From: Neisseria sicca
Lineage (GTDB): Bacteria > Pseudomonadota > Gammaproteobacteria > Burkholderiales > Neisseriaceae
DNA: 64,000 bases
Direction: 5' to 3'
NCBI RefSeq assembly: GCF_003044565.1
Contig: NZ_POXG01000004.1
Location: 1 to 64,000 of the forward strand
Shown here one piece after another: positions 46,662 through 54,927 of this stretch. Position numbers and translations under genes: made by a program. The notes beneath the pieces were generated by a model. It ran no database searches. It saw only the letters and a program-made list of their open reading frames with translations, and was not told the origin of the DNA. Within the stretch, counting starts at the first letter, position 1, and each line of letters begins with the position of its first letter.

Positions 46662-47108
46662 TTAAAACTTAATATCAATATGAAGACCAAAACCGGTCCA
46701 TTTAGCCTTTACCGCATTCGGATTCACGCGCAGCATATGTTTATGAAGCCTGTCGAAACCTTCATGACCGAACCACAGGCTTCCCCTCGGACAAAATGTA
46801 TACCGCGCATGTTTACCGCCCGATACGCATTCGATTTCCCAAACGCTGATTTTGTTGATGTGCCAACCGGTTTTCGCCAGTTTGACGACCTCTTCAAATC
46901 GGTAATGCGCGATCAAAGTCCGTCCGCGATAAACAAACACGCCCTGCGTTCCGCAATATAAAAGCTCACGGCTGAAAAACTTGTTACGGCTAAAACAAAT
47001 GAGTGTGTCACCGTTCAACACCCTATCGGGCGCGGGCGCGATAGAGCGGTATAAGGCAAAAAAGAAGAAAGAGAAGAAAAGAATCGTTGGTATCAGCATT
47101 GAAGACAT
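46662..47108 (-). CDS. Small membrane-anchored protein at the head of the efe operon
   Basis: 148 residues from the Met at 47108, which follows AGAGAGG. One N-terminal membrane helix (MLIPTILFFSFFFFALYRSI) precedes a soluble domain with about six short beta segments (YCGTQGVFVYRGRTLIAHYR; KISVWEIECVSGGKHARYTF). It looks like a small PH-like or similar beta domain, but I do not recognise the family. Its stop is 14 bp from efeU on the same strand, so it probably shares the iron-regulated transcript. The longer frame to 47177 contains an uptake word and is not preferred. Confidence 0.75.
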   Translation of the reverse strand: MSSMLIPTILFFSFFFFALYRSIAPAPDRVLNGDTLICFSRNKFFSRELLYCGTQGVFVYRGRTLIAHYRFEEVVKLAKTGWHINKISVWEIECVSGGKHARYTFCPRGSLWFGHEGFDRLHKHMLRVNPNAVKAKWTGFGLHIDIKF

Positions 47109-47177
47109 GACAAACCTCTCTGAAAAATTCAGACGACCCCGGTTAGACAGGGCAGTAGAAATTTTGTTTGAACACAT

Positions 47178-47491
47178 CGGGTTTAAAATGCTATTTGATA
47201 CGCCAAAAATCTTTACAAGATATTTGATTTCGCCGTCTCTTTATCCCAAGTCTGACAAAGTGTCGTGATTTGTCTGCCTTGAAAAGCAAGAGTTTATAAA
47301 TTGAATCATACAAATGCAAATAATTTTTATTATTTCATCAGTAAGCCGTTATTTAAGCAAGCCAAAAAGTAACGGCAAAATTTACCGTAAAGTAAGGAGA
47401 ATCAACGTTATAGCGATTTCCTAGAGACGCTGTTTATCCGCATAGAAATATAAGCACACCAACAAGCCAAACAAAAAGGTCGTCTGAAAAC
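47178..47491. other. AT-rich leader of the efe operon
   Basis: About 310 bp without a gene. It holds a Fur-like palindrome (separate entry) and ends in the left half of a DUS pair that is split by the insertion sequence to the right. Confidence 0.6.
47316..47335 (-). promoter_or_regulatory. Candidate Fur operator of the efe operon
   Basis: GCAAATAATTTTTATTATTT: AAATAAT and ATTATTT arms around a short A/T centre, about 210 bp upstream of the first operon gene. It fits the AT-rich NATWAT-repeat form of Fur sites. Inferred from symmetry, location and gene function. Confidence 0.45.
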
Positions 47492-47531
47492 TGAACTGGC
47501 CCCCAAATCTTGGACACTCATAAAAGCCTTT

Positions 47532-48389
47532 TCAGGCGCTCTGTGCAAGCTGGGTTCTGTATGCGACAGGACTCAGCTTTTTCAATTTCAAACTGCAACG
47601 CTCGTGGTTGTAGTAATCCATATAGTCATCTATCTGTTTCATCAATTCGTCCACCGTCAATTCTCCTGCGTTATAGAAACACTCCGTCTTCAACACCGCA
47701 AAGAAGCTCTCCATCGGTGCATTGTCCCAACAGTTTGCCTTACGCGACATGCTTTGAACCATGGAATGTTCCGCCAGCAATTCCCTATATCCCGCCGTAC
47801 GGTACAGCACGCCTTGGTCGGAATGAAGCATCGTTCCTTTGCCGGTCAGCCGAGGTGCGGCTTTTTCGAGCATTTCCTTCACCATTTCGCTGTTAGCATT
47901 GCGGCTCATGGCGTAGGCGACGATTTCTCGGTTGAACAAGTCCAAGATTGGCGAGAGGTACAGTTTGCCGTCCTTTCCTTTGAGTTCGGTTACGTCGGTC
48001 AGCCATTTTTCGTTGGGCTTTCGGGCTGTGAACCGGCGTTTGAGGAGGTTTTCCGATATTTCGCCCATGGCGGGATGGCGGTAGGCTTTTTTCGCCCGTA
48101 TTTTGGCTTTCAGCCCCATCTGTTTCATCAACCGCGCCGCTTTTTTGTGGTTCCAACACAATGCTGCGGCAATGCGCCTTTGCCCGTAGCGTCCTTTGTG
48201 CCGTTCGTAGATTTCGGCGATAAGGTCTTTGTCGGCTTCATCGGGGTCGGGCCGGTCTTGGTGATGGTAGTAAAAGCTGCTTTTGGGCAGGTTTGCGATG
48301 TGCAGCAGGTATTTGAGCGGGTGTTGCGCCCTCAGTGTTTGGACGGTTTGGCGTTGTCCTTTGCGGTCTGCTTTTGGCTGAGGGCTTTT
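47532..48389 (-). CDS. IS3-family transposase OrfB (DDE integrase)
   Basis: About 285 residues in the -1 frame relative to OrfA. HTH_21-type segment (LKYLLHIANLPKSSFYYHHQ), then an rve integrase core with DDE residues: WLTDVTELKG, MLHSDQGVLYRT and the C-terminal Glu in NAPMESFFAVLKTE, followed by YYNHERCSLKLKKLSPVAYR. No independent start was chosen: it is probably made as an OrfAB fusion by -1 frameshifting in the A-rich overlap (TTAAAAGCC or CAAAAG near 48360-48390). All catalytic residues are present. Confidence 0.9.
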   Translation of the reverse strand, partial: KSPQPKADRKGQRQTVQTLRAQHPLKYLLHIANLPKSSFYYHHQDRPDPDEADKDLIAEIYERHKGRYGQRRIAAALCWNHKKAARLMKQMGLKAKIRAKKAYRHPAMGEISENLLKRRFTARKPNEKWLTDVTELKGKDGKLYLSPILDLFNREIVAYAMSRNANSEMVKEMLEKAAPRLTGKGTMLHSDQGVLYRTAGYRELLAEHSMVQSMSRKANCWDNAPMESFFAVLKTECFYNAGELTVDELMKQIDDYMDYYNHERCSLKLKKLSPVAYRTQLAQSA

Positions 48390-48682
48390 AACTCCTTTAG
48401 GTAGGCGACCTCTGCGCGCATATAGCACAACTCTTCGATAAGCTCTGCCTGTGTTTTTTCGTGGTCGGGTTTGTCGGCGATGAAGGGGTTTTTGCGGTGG
48501 TCGGTCATGGTTTTGGATTGGGGATGTTTGAGTGCGCCGATGCCGCCTTCTTGATAGGCGGTTATCCATCGTCGCAGGTGGGTTCGGGAGATGCCGTAGT
48601 GGTCTGCGGTACGCTGTTGGCTGCGTATGTGCAGGTAGTGGAGTACGGCTTGGTATTTGAAGTGTAATGTATATTTGGTCAT
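48332..48682 (-). CDS. IS3-family transposase OrfA (helix-turn-helix)
   Basis: 116 residues. A helix-turn-helix similar to IS150 OrfA: VLHYLHIRSQQRTADHYGIS and RTHLRRWITAYQEGG, then a leucine-zipper-like helix (ELIEELCYMRAEVAYLKELKAL). It binds the element ends and joins OrfB by frameshifting. It overlaps orfB by about 58 bp. Confidence 0.88.
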   Translation of the reverse strand: MTKYTLHFKYQAVLHYLHIRSQQRTADHYGISRTHLRRWITAYQEGGIGALKHPQSKTMTDHRKNPFIADKPDHEKTQAELIEELCYMRAEVAYLKELKALSQKQTAKDNAKPSKH

Positions 48683-48790
48683 AAAAAAACTGCACCTTGT
48701 GAGTTGGAGGGGATGTGTCCAACTTTTGGGGTGCAGTTCAAACCTTGATATCGGTTTTCAGACGACCTTTTGATGTCGGCGCCAAACGGC

Positions 48791-50203
48791 TTACTTGAAT
48801 TTGTAAGTGTATTGCAGGCCGATGATGTCGGCGTGGTTTTTGAAACGCGCGCTGGATGCGCCTTTGCTGTCCACATCGCTACCGGTGGCGCGAGCGGTGT
48901 GGTAGCGGGTGTCGTTGATGTGGATGTGGCTGTAAGCGGCATCGAGGACGTGGTTTTTGCCGATATGGTATTTCGCACCGAGCGAGAACCAGATGCGGTT
49001 GCCGTCGGGCAGGCTGTTCATGCGGTAGCCGGCGTTTTTGACGGGCGAGCGGTCAAAGGCGATACCTGCACGCAGTTGCAGCGGGTCGGTCACTTGGTAA
49101 GAACCGCCGAGCGCGACTTTGTAAGTGTTGCGCCAGTTGGGCGTGATGACCGTGCGGTCGGATTTGCCGTTGACGATGTTTTTGGTGTTTTCAAAAACCA
49201 GTTCCGCTTTGTTGAAGCGGCTGTGGCGCGTCCAAGTCACATCGCTGAACAGGTTGAATTTGTCGGTGGCTTTGTACATGCCGTGAACGGACAAGGATTC
49301 GGGCGTTACGATTTTGACGCTTGCTTTTTCATGCGGAACGTAACCGCGGGCGGCAAGCGCGCCCAAATCCCAAGCGCGGCGGGCGTATGCGCCATCGGCT
49401 TCCCATTCCGCTGAGCCTTTGAGGGTGTGGGTTACTTTGGAACGGTAGTTCACGCCGACCCGTGCGCGGTCATTGATGTCCCACATCCAGGCAAGTTGAT
49501 AGCCGAAGCCCCAGTCGTGACCTTTAACTTCGGCGTGTCCGTCAGATTTGCCTTGCGCGCTGACGGAAACAGGACGGCCGGCTGCGCGTGAGGCAAGGCC
49601 GCTGGCGAGTTGGCTGATGGAGCCGGAGGCATCCCAGTCGGAATATTTGCGCAATTCGGCTTTGGAATATTGGGCGATCAGACCTGCACCGAAAGCATGG
49701 TTTTCATTGGCTTTCCAAGCGACGACCGGTTCGATGTCGATGCTGGTGAGGCTGAGTTTGTTGATGTTGTGGCGCAGTACGGAATCTTTTTCGTATTCGG
49801 TGGCAGAGCCGAAGGGGACGTAAACGCCCAAGCCCAAAGTTACATCGTCATTGACTTTGTATGCGCCGTAGAGGTGCGGGGCGACGGTGGTTTTGGTGAT
49901 TTTGCCGCTTTTCGAGCCGGAAACATCGCCGCCTTGATAGTATTGGGCGGAATCGGCTTCGTAGCGGATGCTGGGCATGACGATGTTGGCGTTAACGGAA
50001 ACTTGGCTGCTGTCAAGTTTGGACAGACCGGCGGGGTTGTAGAAGATGGTCGATGCGTCGGCGGCTTCCGCGCCGGAAGAGTTGGCAGTGCCTTGCGCGT
50101 TGACCGACTGCGTACCGAAGTGGTAGCCCGAAGCGTGGACTGCGCCGGAAAAGAAGACTGCGCTGAGTAAGATTACGGTTTGTTTGATGGGTGAGTGTGT
50201 CAT
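48791..50203 (-). CDS. FadL/OmpP1-family outer-membrane transporter
   Basis: 470 residues with a signal peptide (cleavage near AVHASGY). The mature N-terminus YHFGTQSVNAQGTANSSGAE and DASTIFYNPAGLSKL are the FadL hatch and NPA motif. The following barrel has 14 strands and ends GLQYTYKFK, with a terminal Lys after the aromatic residue. Members carry long-chain fatty acids or other hydrophobic compounds; the meningococcal relative is known as an OmpP1-like vaccine antigen. The start at 50203 follows CAGGTA. Its downstream DUS terminator is split by the insertion sequence. Confidence 0.92.
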   Translation of the reverse strand: MTHSPIKQTVILLSAVFFSGAVHASGYHFGTQSVNAQGTANSSGAEAADASTIFYNPAGLSKLDSSQVSVNANIVMPSIRYEADSAQYYQGGDVSGSKSGKITKTTVAPHLYGAYKVNDDVTLGLGVYVPFGSATEYEKDSVLRHNINKLSLTSIDIEPVVAWKANENHAFGAGLIAQYSKAELRKYSDWDASGSISQLASGLASRAAGRPVSVSAQGKSDGHAEVKGHDWGFGYQLAWMWDINDRARVGVNYRSKVTHTLKGSAEWEADGAYARRAWDLGALAARGYVPHEKASVKIVTPESLSVHGMYKATDKFNLFSDVTWTRHSRFNKAELVFENTKNIVNGKSDRTVITPNWRNTYKVALGGSYQVTDPLQLRAGIAFDRSPVKNAGYRMNSLPDGNRIWFSLGAKYHIGKNHVLDAAYSHIHINDTRYHTARATGSDVDSKGASSARFKNHADIIGLQYTYKFK

Positions 50204-50636
50204 TTTCTTGTACCTGCGTGTAAATAATAAAGAGGTCGTCTGAAACAAACGCCTCCGTATCTGGAGCGGGCTGACGGTTTGGAATCGGTATTTTGAATAG
50301 AAACGATGGGCTTCAAGGCAAAAAGATGCAGCAAATGACTGGCTGGCATGAATTTTGGGCTGAAGGGCAACGGTTTTTCAATCAAAGTACAGTTGTTTCC
50401 TAGCGGTCATTCCGTTTGATTAGTGTAGGTGCTCGATTCTATACCACGTTATCGCTTTTGCCTAATATTTTTGGACGCTTTCGGAAAAACTTGCATGTTG
50501 CGCAGATAGGAGGGGGCGGGACTGTGGTAAAGATGCCATGGTGGGATTGTTTGATAGAAAAAAACGAAAAGGTCGTCTGAAAACCCGTTCCCAAGTTTTC
50601 AGACGACCTCTTGTTTATCTGCCGTTTGCGTGTCTA
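50204..50636. other. Promoter region of the porin; no gene seen
   Basis: About 430 bp including single uptake words near 50231 and the pyk terminator at 50577. No ORF with coding character. The minus-strand porin promoter should lie here. Confidence 0.55.
50577..50609. terminator. DUS-pair terminator of pyruvate kinase
   Basis: Inverted AAAAGGTCGTCTGAAAAC / TTTTCAGACGACCT copies, 28 bp beyond the stop on the minus strand. Confidence 0.75.
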
Positions 50637-52109
50637 TTATTTAACGCGCAACACTTCCAGCGTATTGGTCGAACCGGATTCACGCATTTGCGAACCGCTG
50701 GTGATGATGTATTGGTCGCCGGATCTTAAGATTTTATGTTCGACCAACATGGCTTCCACTTCGTTCAGCGCGGTATCGTGGTCGGTGCTGGTCGCCAAAA
50801 TCAACGGGCGAACGCCGCGGTACATCGCCATACGGCGTTGGGCGGAAATGCTCGGGGTCAGTGCGAAAATCGGCAATGTGATGTTGTGGCGGCTGACTTC
50901 GAAGGCGGTCGAACCGCTTTCCGTCAGGGCAACGATGGCTTTGGCGTGAACCGCGCGCGCCACGCTGACTGCGCCGCCGGCAATCGCCAAGTTGGTGCTG
51001 ACGGCTTCGGGATAATCGACCTGTTCGGCAACGCCGTTGAGCGAATCTTGTTCTTTTTCCGCAGCGGCGCAAATAATCGCCATTTGGCTGACGGTTTCAA
51101 ACGGATACGCGCCGACGGCGGTTTCGGCGGAACACATCACCGCATCGGTGCCGTCCAATACCGCGTTTGCCACGTCGCTGACTTCCGCGCGGGTCGGGAC
51201 GGGGTTGGTGATCATGGATTCCATCATTTGGGTTGCCGTAATGCTGAAGCGGCGCAACTCGCGTGCACGGCGGATCATGCGTTTTTGCAGGGCGGGGACG
51301 GCTGCGTGTCCGACTTCGACCGCCAAGTCGCCGCGCGCTACCATGATACCGTCGCTGGCGAGGATGATTTCGTCCAAGTTTTCAATCGCTTCCACACGTT
51401 CGATTTTGGAAACCAAGCCGGGGCGAACGGCAGTGCTGCCTTTCATTTCTTCTTCGACTTTGGCGCGGGCAGTGTGCAAATCTTCGGCGGATTTCACAAA
51501 GCTGATGGCGAGGTAGTCGCAACCGATGGCAATCGCGGTTTTCAGGTCGCGGAAGTCTTTCTCGGTCAACGCGCCTGCGGACAAACCGCCACCGCGTTTA
51601 TTGATGCCTTTGTTGCTTTTCAACACATGGCTGTTTTCAACTTTAGTAACAATCTTACTACCTTCAACGGATTCCACGGTCAAAGTCAGCAAACCGTCAT
51701 CCAACCACAAAACATCGCCCGCAACGACATCATTAGGCAGGTCGCGGTAGTCCAAACCGACCGCGTCGCGCGTGCCTTCGCCTTCGAGTGCGGCATCAAG
51801 AACCAGCGTTTCTCCTTTGTTCAATTCGATGCTGCCACCGGCGATTTTGCCGACGCGGATTTTCGGACCTTGCAAGTCGGCGAGGATGGCGATTTCCTGT
51901 CCGGCGCGTTTTGCCGCTTCACGCACGATGCGGGCGTTTTCCTGATGAAATTCAGGCGTACCGTGGCTGAAATTGAAACGGACGACATTCAGACCGCCTA
52001 CACGGATCATGTCTTCCAACAACTGGACATTGTTGCTGCCCGGCCCCAACGTGGCGACGATTTTGGTGTTGTGGCTGATGCGGGTTACATCGCGTTTTGC
52101 ATTACTCAT
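50637..52109 (-). CDS. pyk: Pyruvate kinase
   Basis: 490 residues, E. coli PykA type. TKIVATLGPGS start, FNFSHGTPEFH, ADLQGPKIRVG, the active-site Lys/Glu region VSKIERVEAIENLDEI and the substrate site ATQMMESMITNPVPTRAEVSDVANAV, then a C-terminal allosteric domain (ALTESGSTAFEVSR). It makes pyruvate and ATP from PEP. The start at 52109 follows AAGGACG. Single gene; DUS terminator behind it. Confidence 0.97.
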   Translation of the reverse strand: MSNAKRDVTRISHNTKIVATLGPGSNNVQLLEDMIRVGGLNVVRFNFSHGTPEFHQENARIVREAAKRAGQEIAILADLQGPKIRVGKIAGGSIELNKGETLVLDAALEGEGTRDAVGLDYRDLPNDVVAGDVLWLDDGLLTLTVESVEGSKIVTKVENSHVLKSNKGINKRGGGLSAGALTEKDFRDLKTAIAIGCDYLAISFVKSAEDLHTARAKVEEEMKGSTAVRPGLVSKIERVEAIENLDEIILASDGIMVARGDLAVEVGHAAVPALQKRMIRRARELRRFSITATQMMESMITNPVPTRAEVSDVANAVLDGTDAVMCSAETAVGAYPFETVSQMAIICAAAEKEQDSLNGVAEQVDYPEAVSTNLAIAGGAVSVARAVHAKAIVALTESGSTAFEVSRHNITLPIFALTPSISAQRRMAMYRGVRPLILATSTDHDTALNEVEAMLVEHKILRSGDQYIITSGSQMRESGSTNTLEVLRVK

Positions 52110-52389
52110 GTGAAGCGTCCTTTCGGTCAATCCGTTGATAAATGGCATACGACTTTGTTAGAAAATTACAAAATTTCATCCAAACGTCGTCTGAAATTTG
52201 TAGAGTAAAATCCTGCGTTGAGACAGTTAAGCCGTAAATTATGATACAAATTAATATTTTGGCATTCTACTCCCAAAGCCAAACAACTGGTAGAAAATTA
52301 CAGAATTTTCTGACTTAGGCTAAATTTAATTTTACATACGTTCGAGCCGGCAATCCGCTACAATACCGTCTGCAACTTTTCAGACGACC

Positions 52390-52427
52390 TCCCTAATAGA
52401 TATATATAGATATATATAGATATAGAG
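52390..52427. repeat. AT-rich 10-bp tandem repeat
   Basis: ATAGATATAT repeated about two and a half times with further TAGATA units, about 70-100 bp upstream of the membrane protein at 52495. Such runs slip readily during replication and could alter promoter spacing. An uptake word lies on each side (near 52378 and 52434). Confidence 0.6.
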
Positions 52428-52494
52428 TGAATACGTCGTCTGAAACGACATCATCTTCCATTCCTACCTTATTTCATCATTATCTGACACAACC

Positions 52495-53010
52495 ATGCTA
52501 AGACGAATGCTCACTTCCTTGCCCATAGGCATTATGCTTGCCGATATGGTTTATGGTTTCGTTTTAAATATCATTCAAGGGCTTAACCTTCAGCAGCAAG
52601 CGGCGCCTGCTTCAGACGGCGGTCTGGCGGTAACGCCCGACATCGCTTTCAACAGCCTGCAAATCGTTGCAAACGGCGGCATGGTCCTCACCATCGGGTT
52701 TGGATTGATTGTCTTGTTACAGCTAAACCGTACGGTGCTAAAACGGCAGATTTTGCCTATCGGTATTTTTCGAACGCTGGGATTGATTGCTGTGTTGGCT
52801 TTCAGCGTGCCTTCGTTGTGGGAGTGGTTTAATGCTGCATTGTCCCTGTCGGCGGGCGGGAATGTCCTCAATACCAATAATCCGCGCTATTTGGTTTCCG
52901 CCTTATGCATGCCGTTTATTGCCTTTTTGTGTTTGGTGCGGCTGTTTGGCTGGTATAAGTTACACACGCGCCAGTCCGAACAAACTCCACCGACGGAGTT
53001 GCAGAAATAG
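52495..53010 (+). CDS. Four-helix membrane protein, unknown function
   Basis: 171 residues. Hydrophobic segments at about 8-30, 55-80, 88-112 and 133-155, with a polar loop after the first (QQQAAPASDGG) and a polar tail. Probably inner-membrane. No family recognised. It lies on the plus strand upstream of the ribosomal protein cluster but is separated from it by a DUS terminator and a new promoter, so it is not part of that operon. The ATG context is weak. Confidence 0.68.
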   Translation: MLRRMLTSLPIGIMLADMVYGFVLNIIQGLNLQQQAAPASDGGLAVTPDIAFNSLQIVANGGMVLTIGFGLIVLLQLNRTVLKRQILPIGIFRTLGLIAVLAFSVPSLWEWFNAALSLSAGGNVLNTNNPRYLVSALCMPFIAFLCLVRLFGWYKLHTRQSEQTPPTELQK

Positions 53011-53066
53011 CAGTTTCGGTATGAAGCGCATCCGAGTGGATTAAAATAAACCATATATATTGAGAA

Positions 53067-53110
53067 GAGGTCGTCTGAAATTTCGTGGATGAAGTTTCAG
53101 ACGACCTTTT
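53067..53110. terminator. DUS-pair terminator before the ribosomal cluster
   Basis: Inverted GAGGTCGTCTGAAAT / AGTTTCAGACGACCTTTT with T run. Confidence 0.75.
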
Positions 53111-53226
53111 ATGTTGTTGAGTGATAATTGAGACTGTCAAAATTTGGAACGGAATATCGATGAATTTGGTAAAACTCAAATCTGCCGGATGACAGTAAAT
53201 AATCTGCGGCAAGCCTAAGATTTTGC

Positions 53227-53256
53227 TTGAAAACTTCTTTATTGTCGTGGTATAGT
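53227..53256 (+). promoter_or_regulatory. Promoter of the rplC-led ribosomal protein operon
   Basis: TTGAAA at 53227 and TATAGT at 53251, 18-bp spacer, preceded by AT-rich sequence. It gives a leader of about 85 nucleotides before rplC. Confidence 0.65.
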
Positions 53257-53262
53257 CCAGGG

Positions 53263-53290
53263 CTTGGTACAAATGTGCCAAGTTTTATCT
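53263..53290 (+). promoter_or_regulatory. Leader stem-loop before rplC
   Basis: CTTGGTAC / GTGCCAAG around an AAAT loop (one G-U pair), followed by TTTTATCTTT. It starts a few bases after the predicted transcription start and resembles a small attenuator. It could mediate autogenous control, as the L4-responsive leader does in E. coli, but structure and position differ. Confidence 0.45.
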
Positions 53291-53346
53291 TTGTCCGAAG
53301 GCAGGCCAATCGTAGCCCGCCCCTTTACTTTAAAAGGAAAATAATC

Positions 53347-53991
53347 ATGACTTTAGGTCTGGTTGGACGCAAAGTTGGTATGACCCGCGTGTTCGACGAA
53401 CAGGGTGTTTCTGTTCCGGTGACCGTTTTGGATATGTCTGCCAACCGCGTTACACAAGTAAAATCCAAAGATGCTGACGGCTATACTGCCGTTCAAGTTA
53501 CCTTTGGTCAGAAAAAAGCTAACCGTGTCAACAAAGCCGAAGCTGGGCACTTTGCAAAAGCAGGTGTTGAAGCCGGTCGCGGTTTGATGGAGTTTGCTTT
53601 GACTGAAGAAAAACTGGCTGAATTGAAAGCCGGTGACGAAATCACCGTTTCTATGTTTGAAGTCGGTCAACTGGTCGATGTAACTGGTACCTCTAAAGGT
53701 AAAGGTTTCTCCGGTACGATCAAACGTCATAACTTCGGTGCCCAACGTACTTCCCACGGTAACTCCCGTTCTCACCGTGTTCCAGGTTCTATCGGTATGG
53801 CGCAAGACCCAGGTCGCGTGTTCCCCGGTAAACGCATGGCCGGTCAATACGGTAACACCAAAGCAACTGTCCAAAAACTGGAAGTTGTACGTGTTGATGC
53901 AGAACGCCAACTGCTGTTGGTTAAGGGTGCTGTTCCGGGTGCGGTCAACAGCGATGTTGTAGTTCGTCCTAGCGTGAAAGTAGGTGCGTAA
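53347..53991 (+). CDS. rplC: 50S ribosomal protein L3
   Basis: 214 residues. [20 protein letters not shown] start; [17 protein letters not shown], the [14 protein letters not shown] loop that reaches toward the peptidyl transferase centre, and [20 protein letters not shown] precedes the ATG. It is the first gene of the cluster here; S10 (rpsJ), which normally leads it, is absent upstream. The stop overlaps the rplD start (TAATG). Confidence 0.98.
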   Translation: MTLGLVGRKVGMTRVFDEQGVSVPVTVLDMSANRVTQVKSKDADGYTAVQVTFGQKKANRVNKAEAGHFAKAGVEAGRGLMEFALTEEKLAELKAGDEITVSMFEVGQLVDVTGTSKGKGFSGTIKRHNFGAQRTSHGNSRSHRVPGSIGMAQDPGRVFPGKRMAGQYGNTKATVQKLEVVRVDAERQLLLVKGAVPGAVNSDVVVRPSVKVGA

Positions 53992-54611
53992 TGGAATTGA
54001 AAGTAATTGACGCTAAAGGACAAGTTTCAGGCAGTCTGTCTGTTTCTGATGCTTTGTTCGCTCGCGAATACAATGAAGCGTTGGTTCATCAGCTGGTAAA
54101 TGCCTACTTGGCAAACGCCCGCTCTGGCAACCGCGCTCAAAAAACCCGTGCCGAAGTAAAACACTCAACCAAAAAACCATGGCGTCAAAAAGGTACCGGT
54201 CGTGCCCGTTCCGGTATGACTTCTTCTCCGCTGTGGCGTAAAGGTGGTCGCGCGTTCCCGAACAAACCCGACGAAAACTTCACTCAAAAAGTAAACCGTA
54301 AAATGTACCGTGCCGGTATGGCGACTATCCTGTCCCAATTGGCCCGTGACGAGCGTTTGTTTGCTATCGAAGCGTTGACTGCTGAAACTCCTAAAACCAA
54401 AGTTTTTGCTGAACAAGTGAAAAATCTGGGTCTGGAGCAAGTGCTGTTTGTAACCAAACAGCTCGATGAGAATGTTTACTTGGCTTCACGCAACTTGCCA
54501 AACGTGTTGGTTTTGGAAGCTCAACAAGTTGATCCTTACAGCTTGCTGCGTTACAAAAAAGTAATCATCACTAAAGATGCAGTTGCACAATTAGAGGAGC
54601 AATGGGTATGA
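53991..54611 (+). CDS. rplD: 50S ribosomal protein L4
   Basis: 206 residues. The central loop region ([21 protein letters not shown] and RGGRAFP-like [10 protein letters not shown]), which lines the exit tunnel, and the C-terminal [14 protein letters not shown] are present. In E. coli L4 represses its own operon through the leader RNA. It overlaps rplC and rplW by a few bases. Confidence 0.97.
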   Translation: MELKVIDAKGQVSGSLSVSDALFAREYNEALVHQLVNAYLANARSGNRAQKTRAEVKHSTKKPWRQKGTGRARSGMTSSPLWRKGGRAFPNKPDENFTQKVNRKMYRAGMATILSQLARDERLFAIEALTAETPKTKVFAEQVKNLGLEQVLFVTKQLDENVYLASRNLPNVLVLEAQQVDPYSLLRYKKVIITKDAVAQLEEQWV

Positions 54612-54922
54612 ATCAACAACGTTTGACTCAAGTGATTTTGGCACCTATCGTTTCTGAAAAAAGCAACGTATTGGCTGAAAAACGCAACCAAATGACGTTT
54701 AAAGTTTTGGCAAATGCAACCAAACCTGAAATCAAAGCTGCTGTTGAGCTGCTGTTCGGTGTTCAAGTTGCTTCTGTAACTACCGTTACTACTAAAGGTA
54801 AAACTAAGCGTTTTGGTCGTACTTTGGGCCGCCGCAGCGATGTTAAAAAGGCTTATGTAAGCTTGGCTGCCGGTCAAGAGTTGGATTTGGAAGCCGCTGC
54901 TGCAGCTGCAGATAAGGAATAA
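54608..54922 (+). CDS. rplW: 50S ribosomal protein L23
   Basis: 104 residues from the Met at 54608, which has GAGGAG 8 bases upstream and overlaps the rplD stop as ATGA. The alternative ATG at 54602 adds two residues but leaves almost no spacing to the ribosome site. [12 protein letters not shown], the extended loop [18 protein letters not shown] and a short Ala-rich tail. L23 is the docking site for trigger factor and SRP at the tunnel exit. Confidence 0.95.
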   Translation: MNQQRLTQVILAPIVSEKSNVLAEKRNQMTFKVLANATKPEIKAAVELLFGVQVASVTTVTTKGKTKRFGRTLGRRSDVKKAYVSLAAGQELDLEAAAAAADKE

Positions 54923-54927
54923 ACAAA

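Larger units (their letters stand above)
47492..48740 (-). mobile_element. IS3-family insertion sequence (IS150 group), apparently intact
   Basis: 1249 bp. Imperfect 25-bp terminal inverted repeats: TGAACTGGCCCCCAAATCTT at the left, inverted TGAACTGCACCCCAAAAGTT at the right. A 3-bp flanking direct repeat AAC is visible on both sides. It encodes orfA and orfB in overlapping frames. It sits exactly between the arms of a DUS inverted pair (47479-47491 and 48755-48770). Removing the element and one AAC copy restores an ordinary DUS terminator for the porin gene to its right. I cannot give an IS name from memory. Confidence 0.9.

Noticed and set aside
47532-48722. Reading the full 396-residue frame as one transposase
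   Set aside because: The first ~111 codons overlap orfA and have no transposase similarity; only the part from about 48389 onward is orfB.
50736-52208. 490-residue ORF opposite pyruvate kinase
   Set aside because: Antisense shadow; the pyruvate kinase frame carries all active-site motifs.
54602-54607. Upstream ATG as the L23 start
   Set aside because: GAGGAG would be only two bases from it; the next ATG, six bases on, has proper spacing. Difference of two residues; not fully settled.
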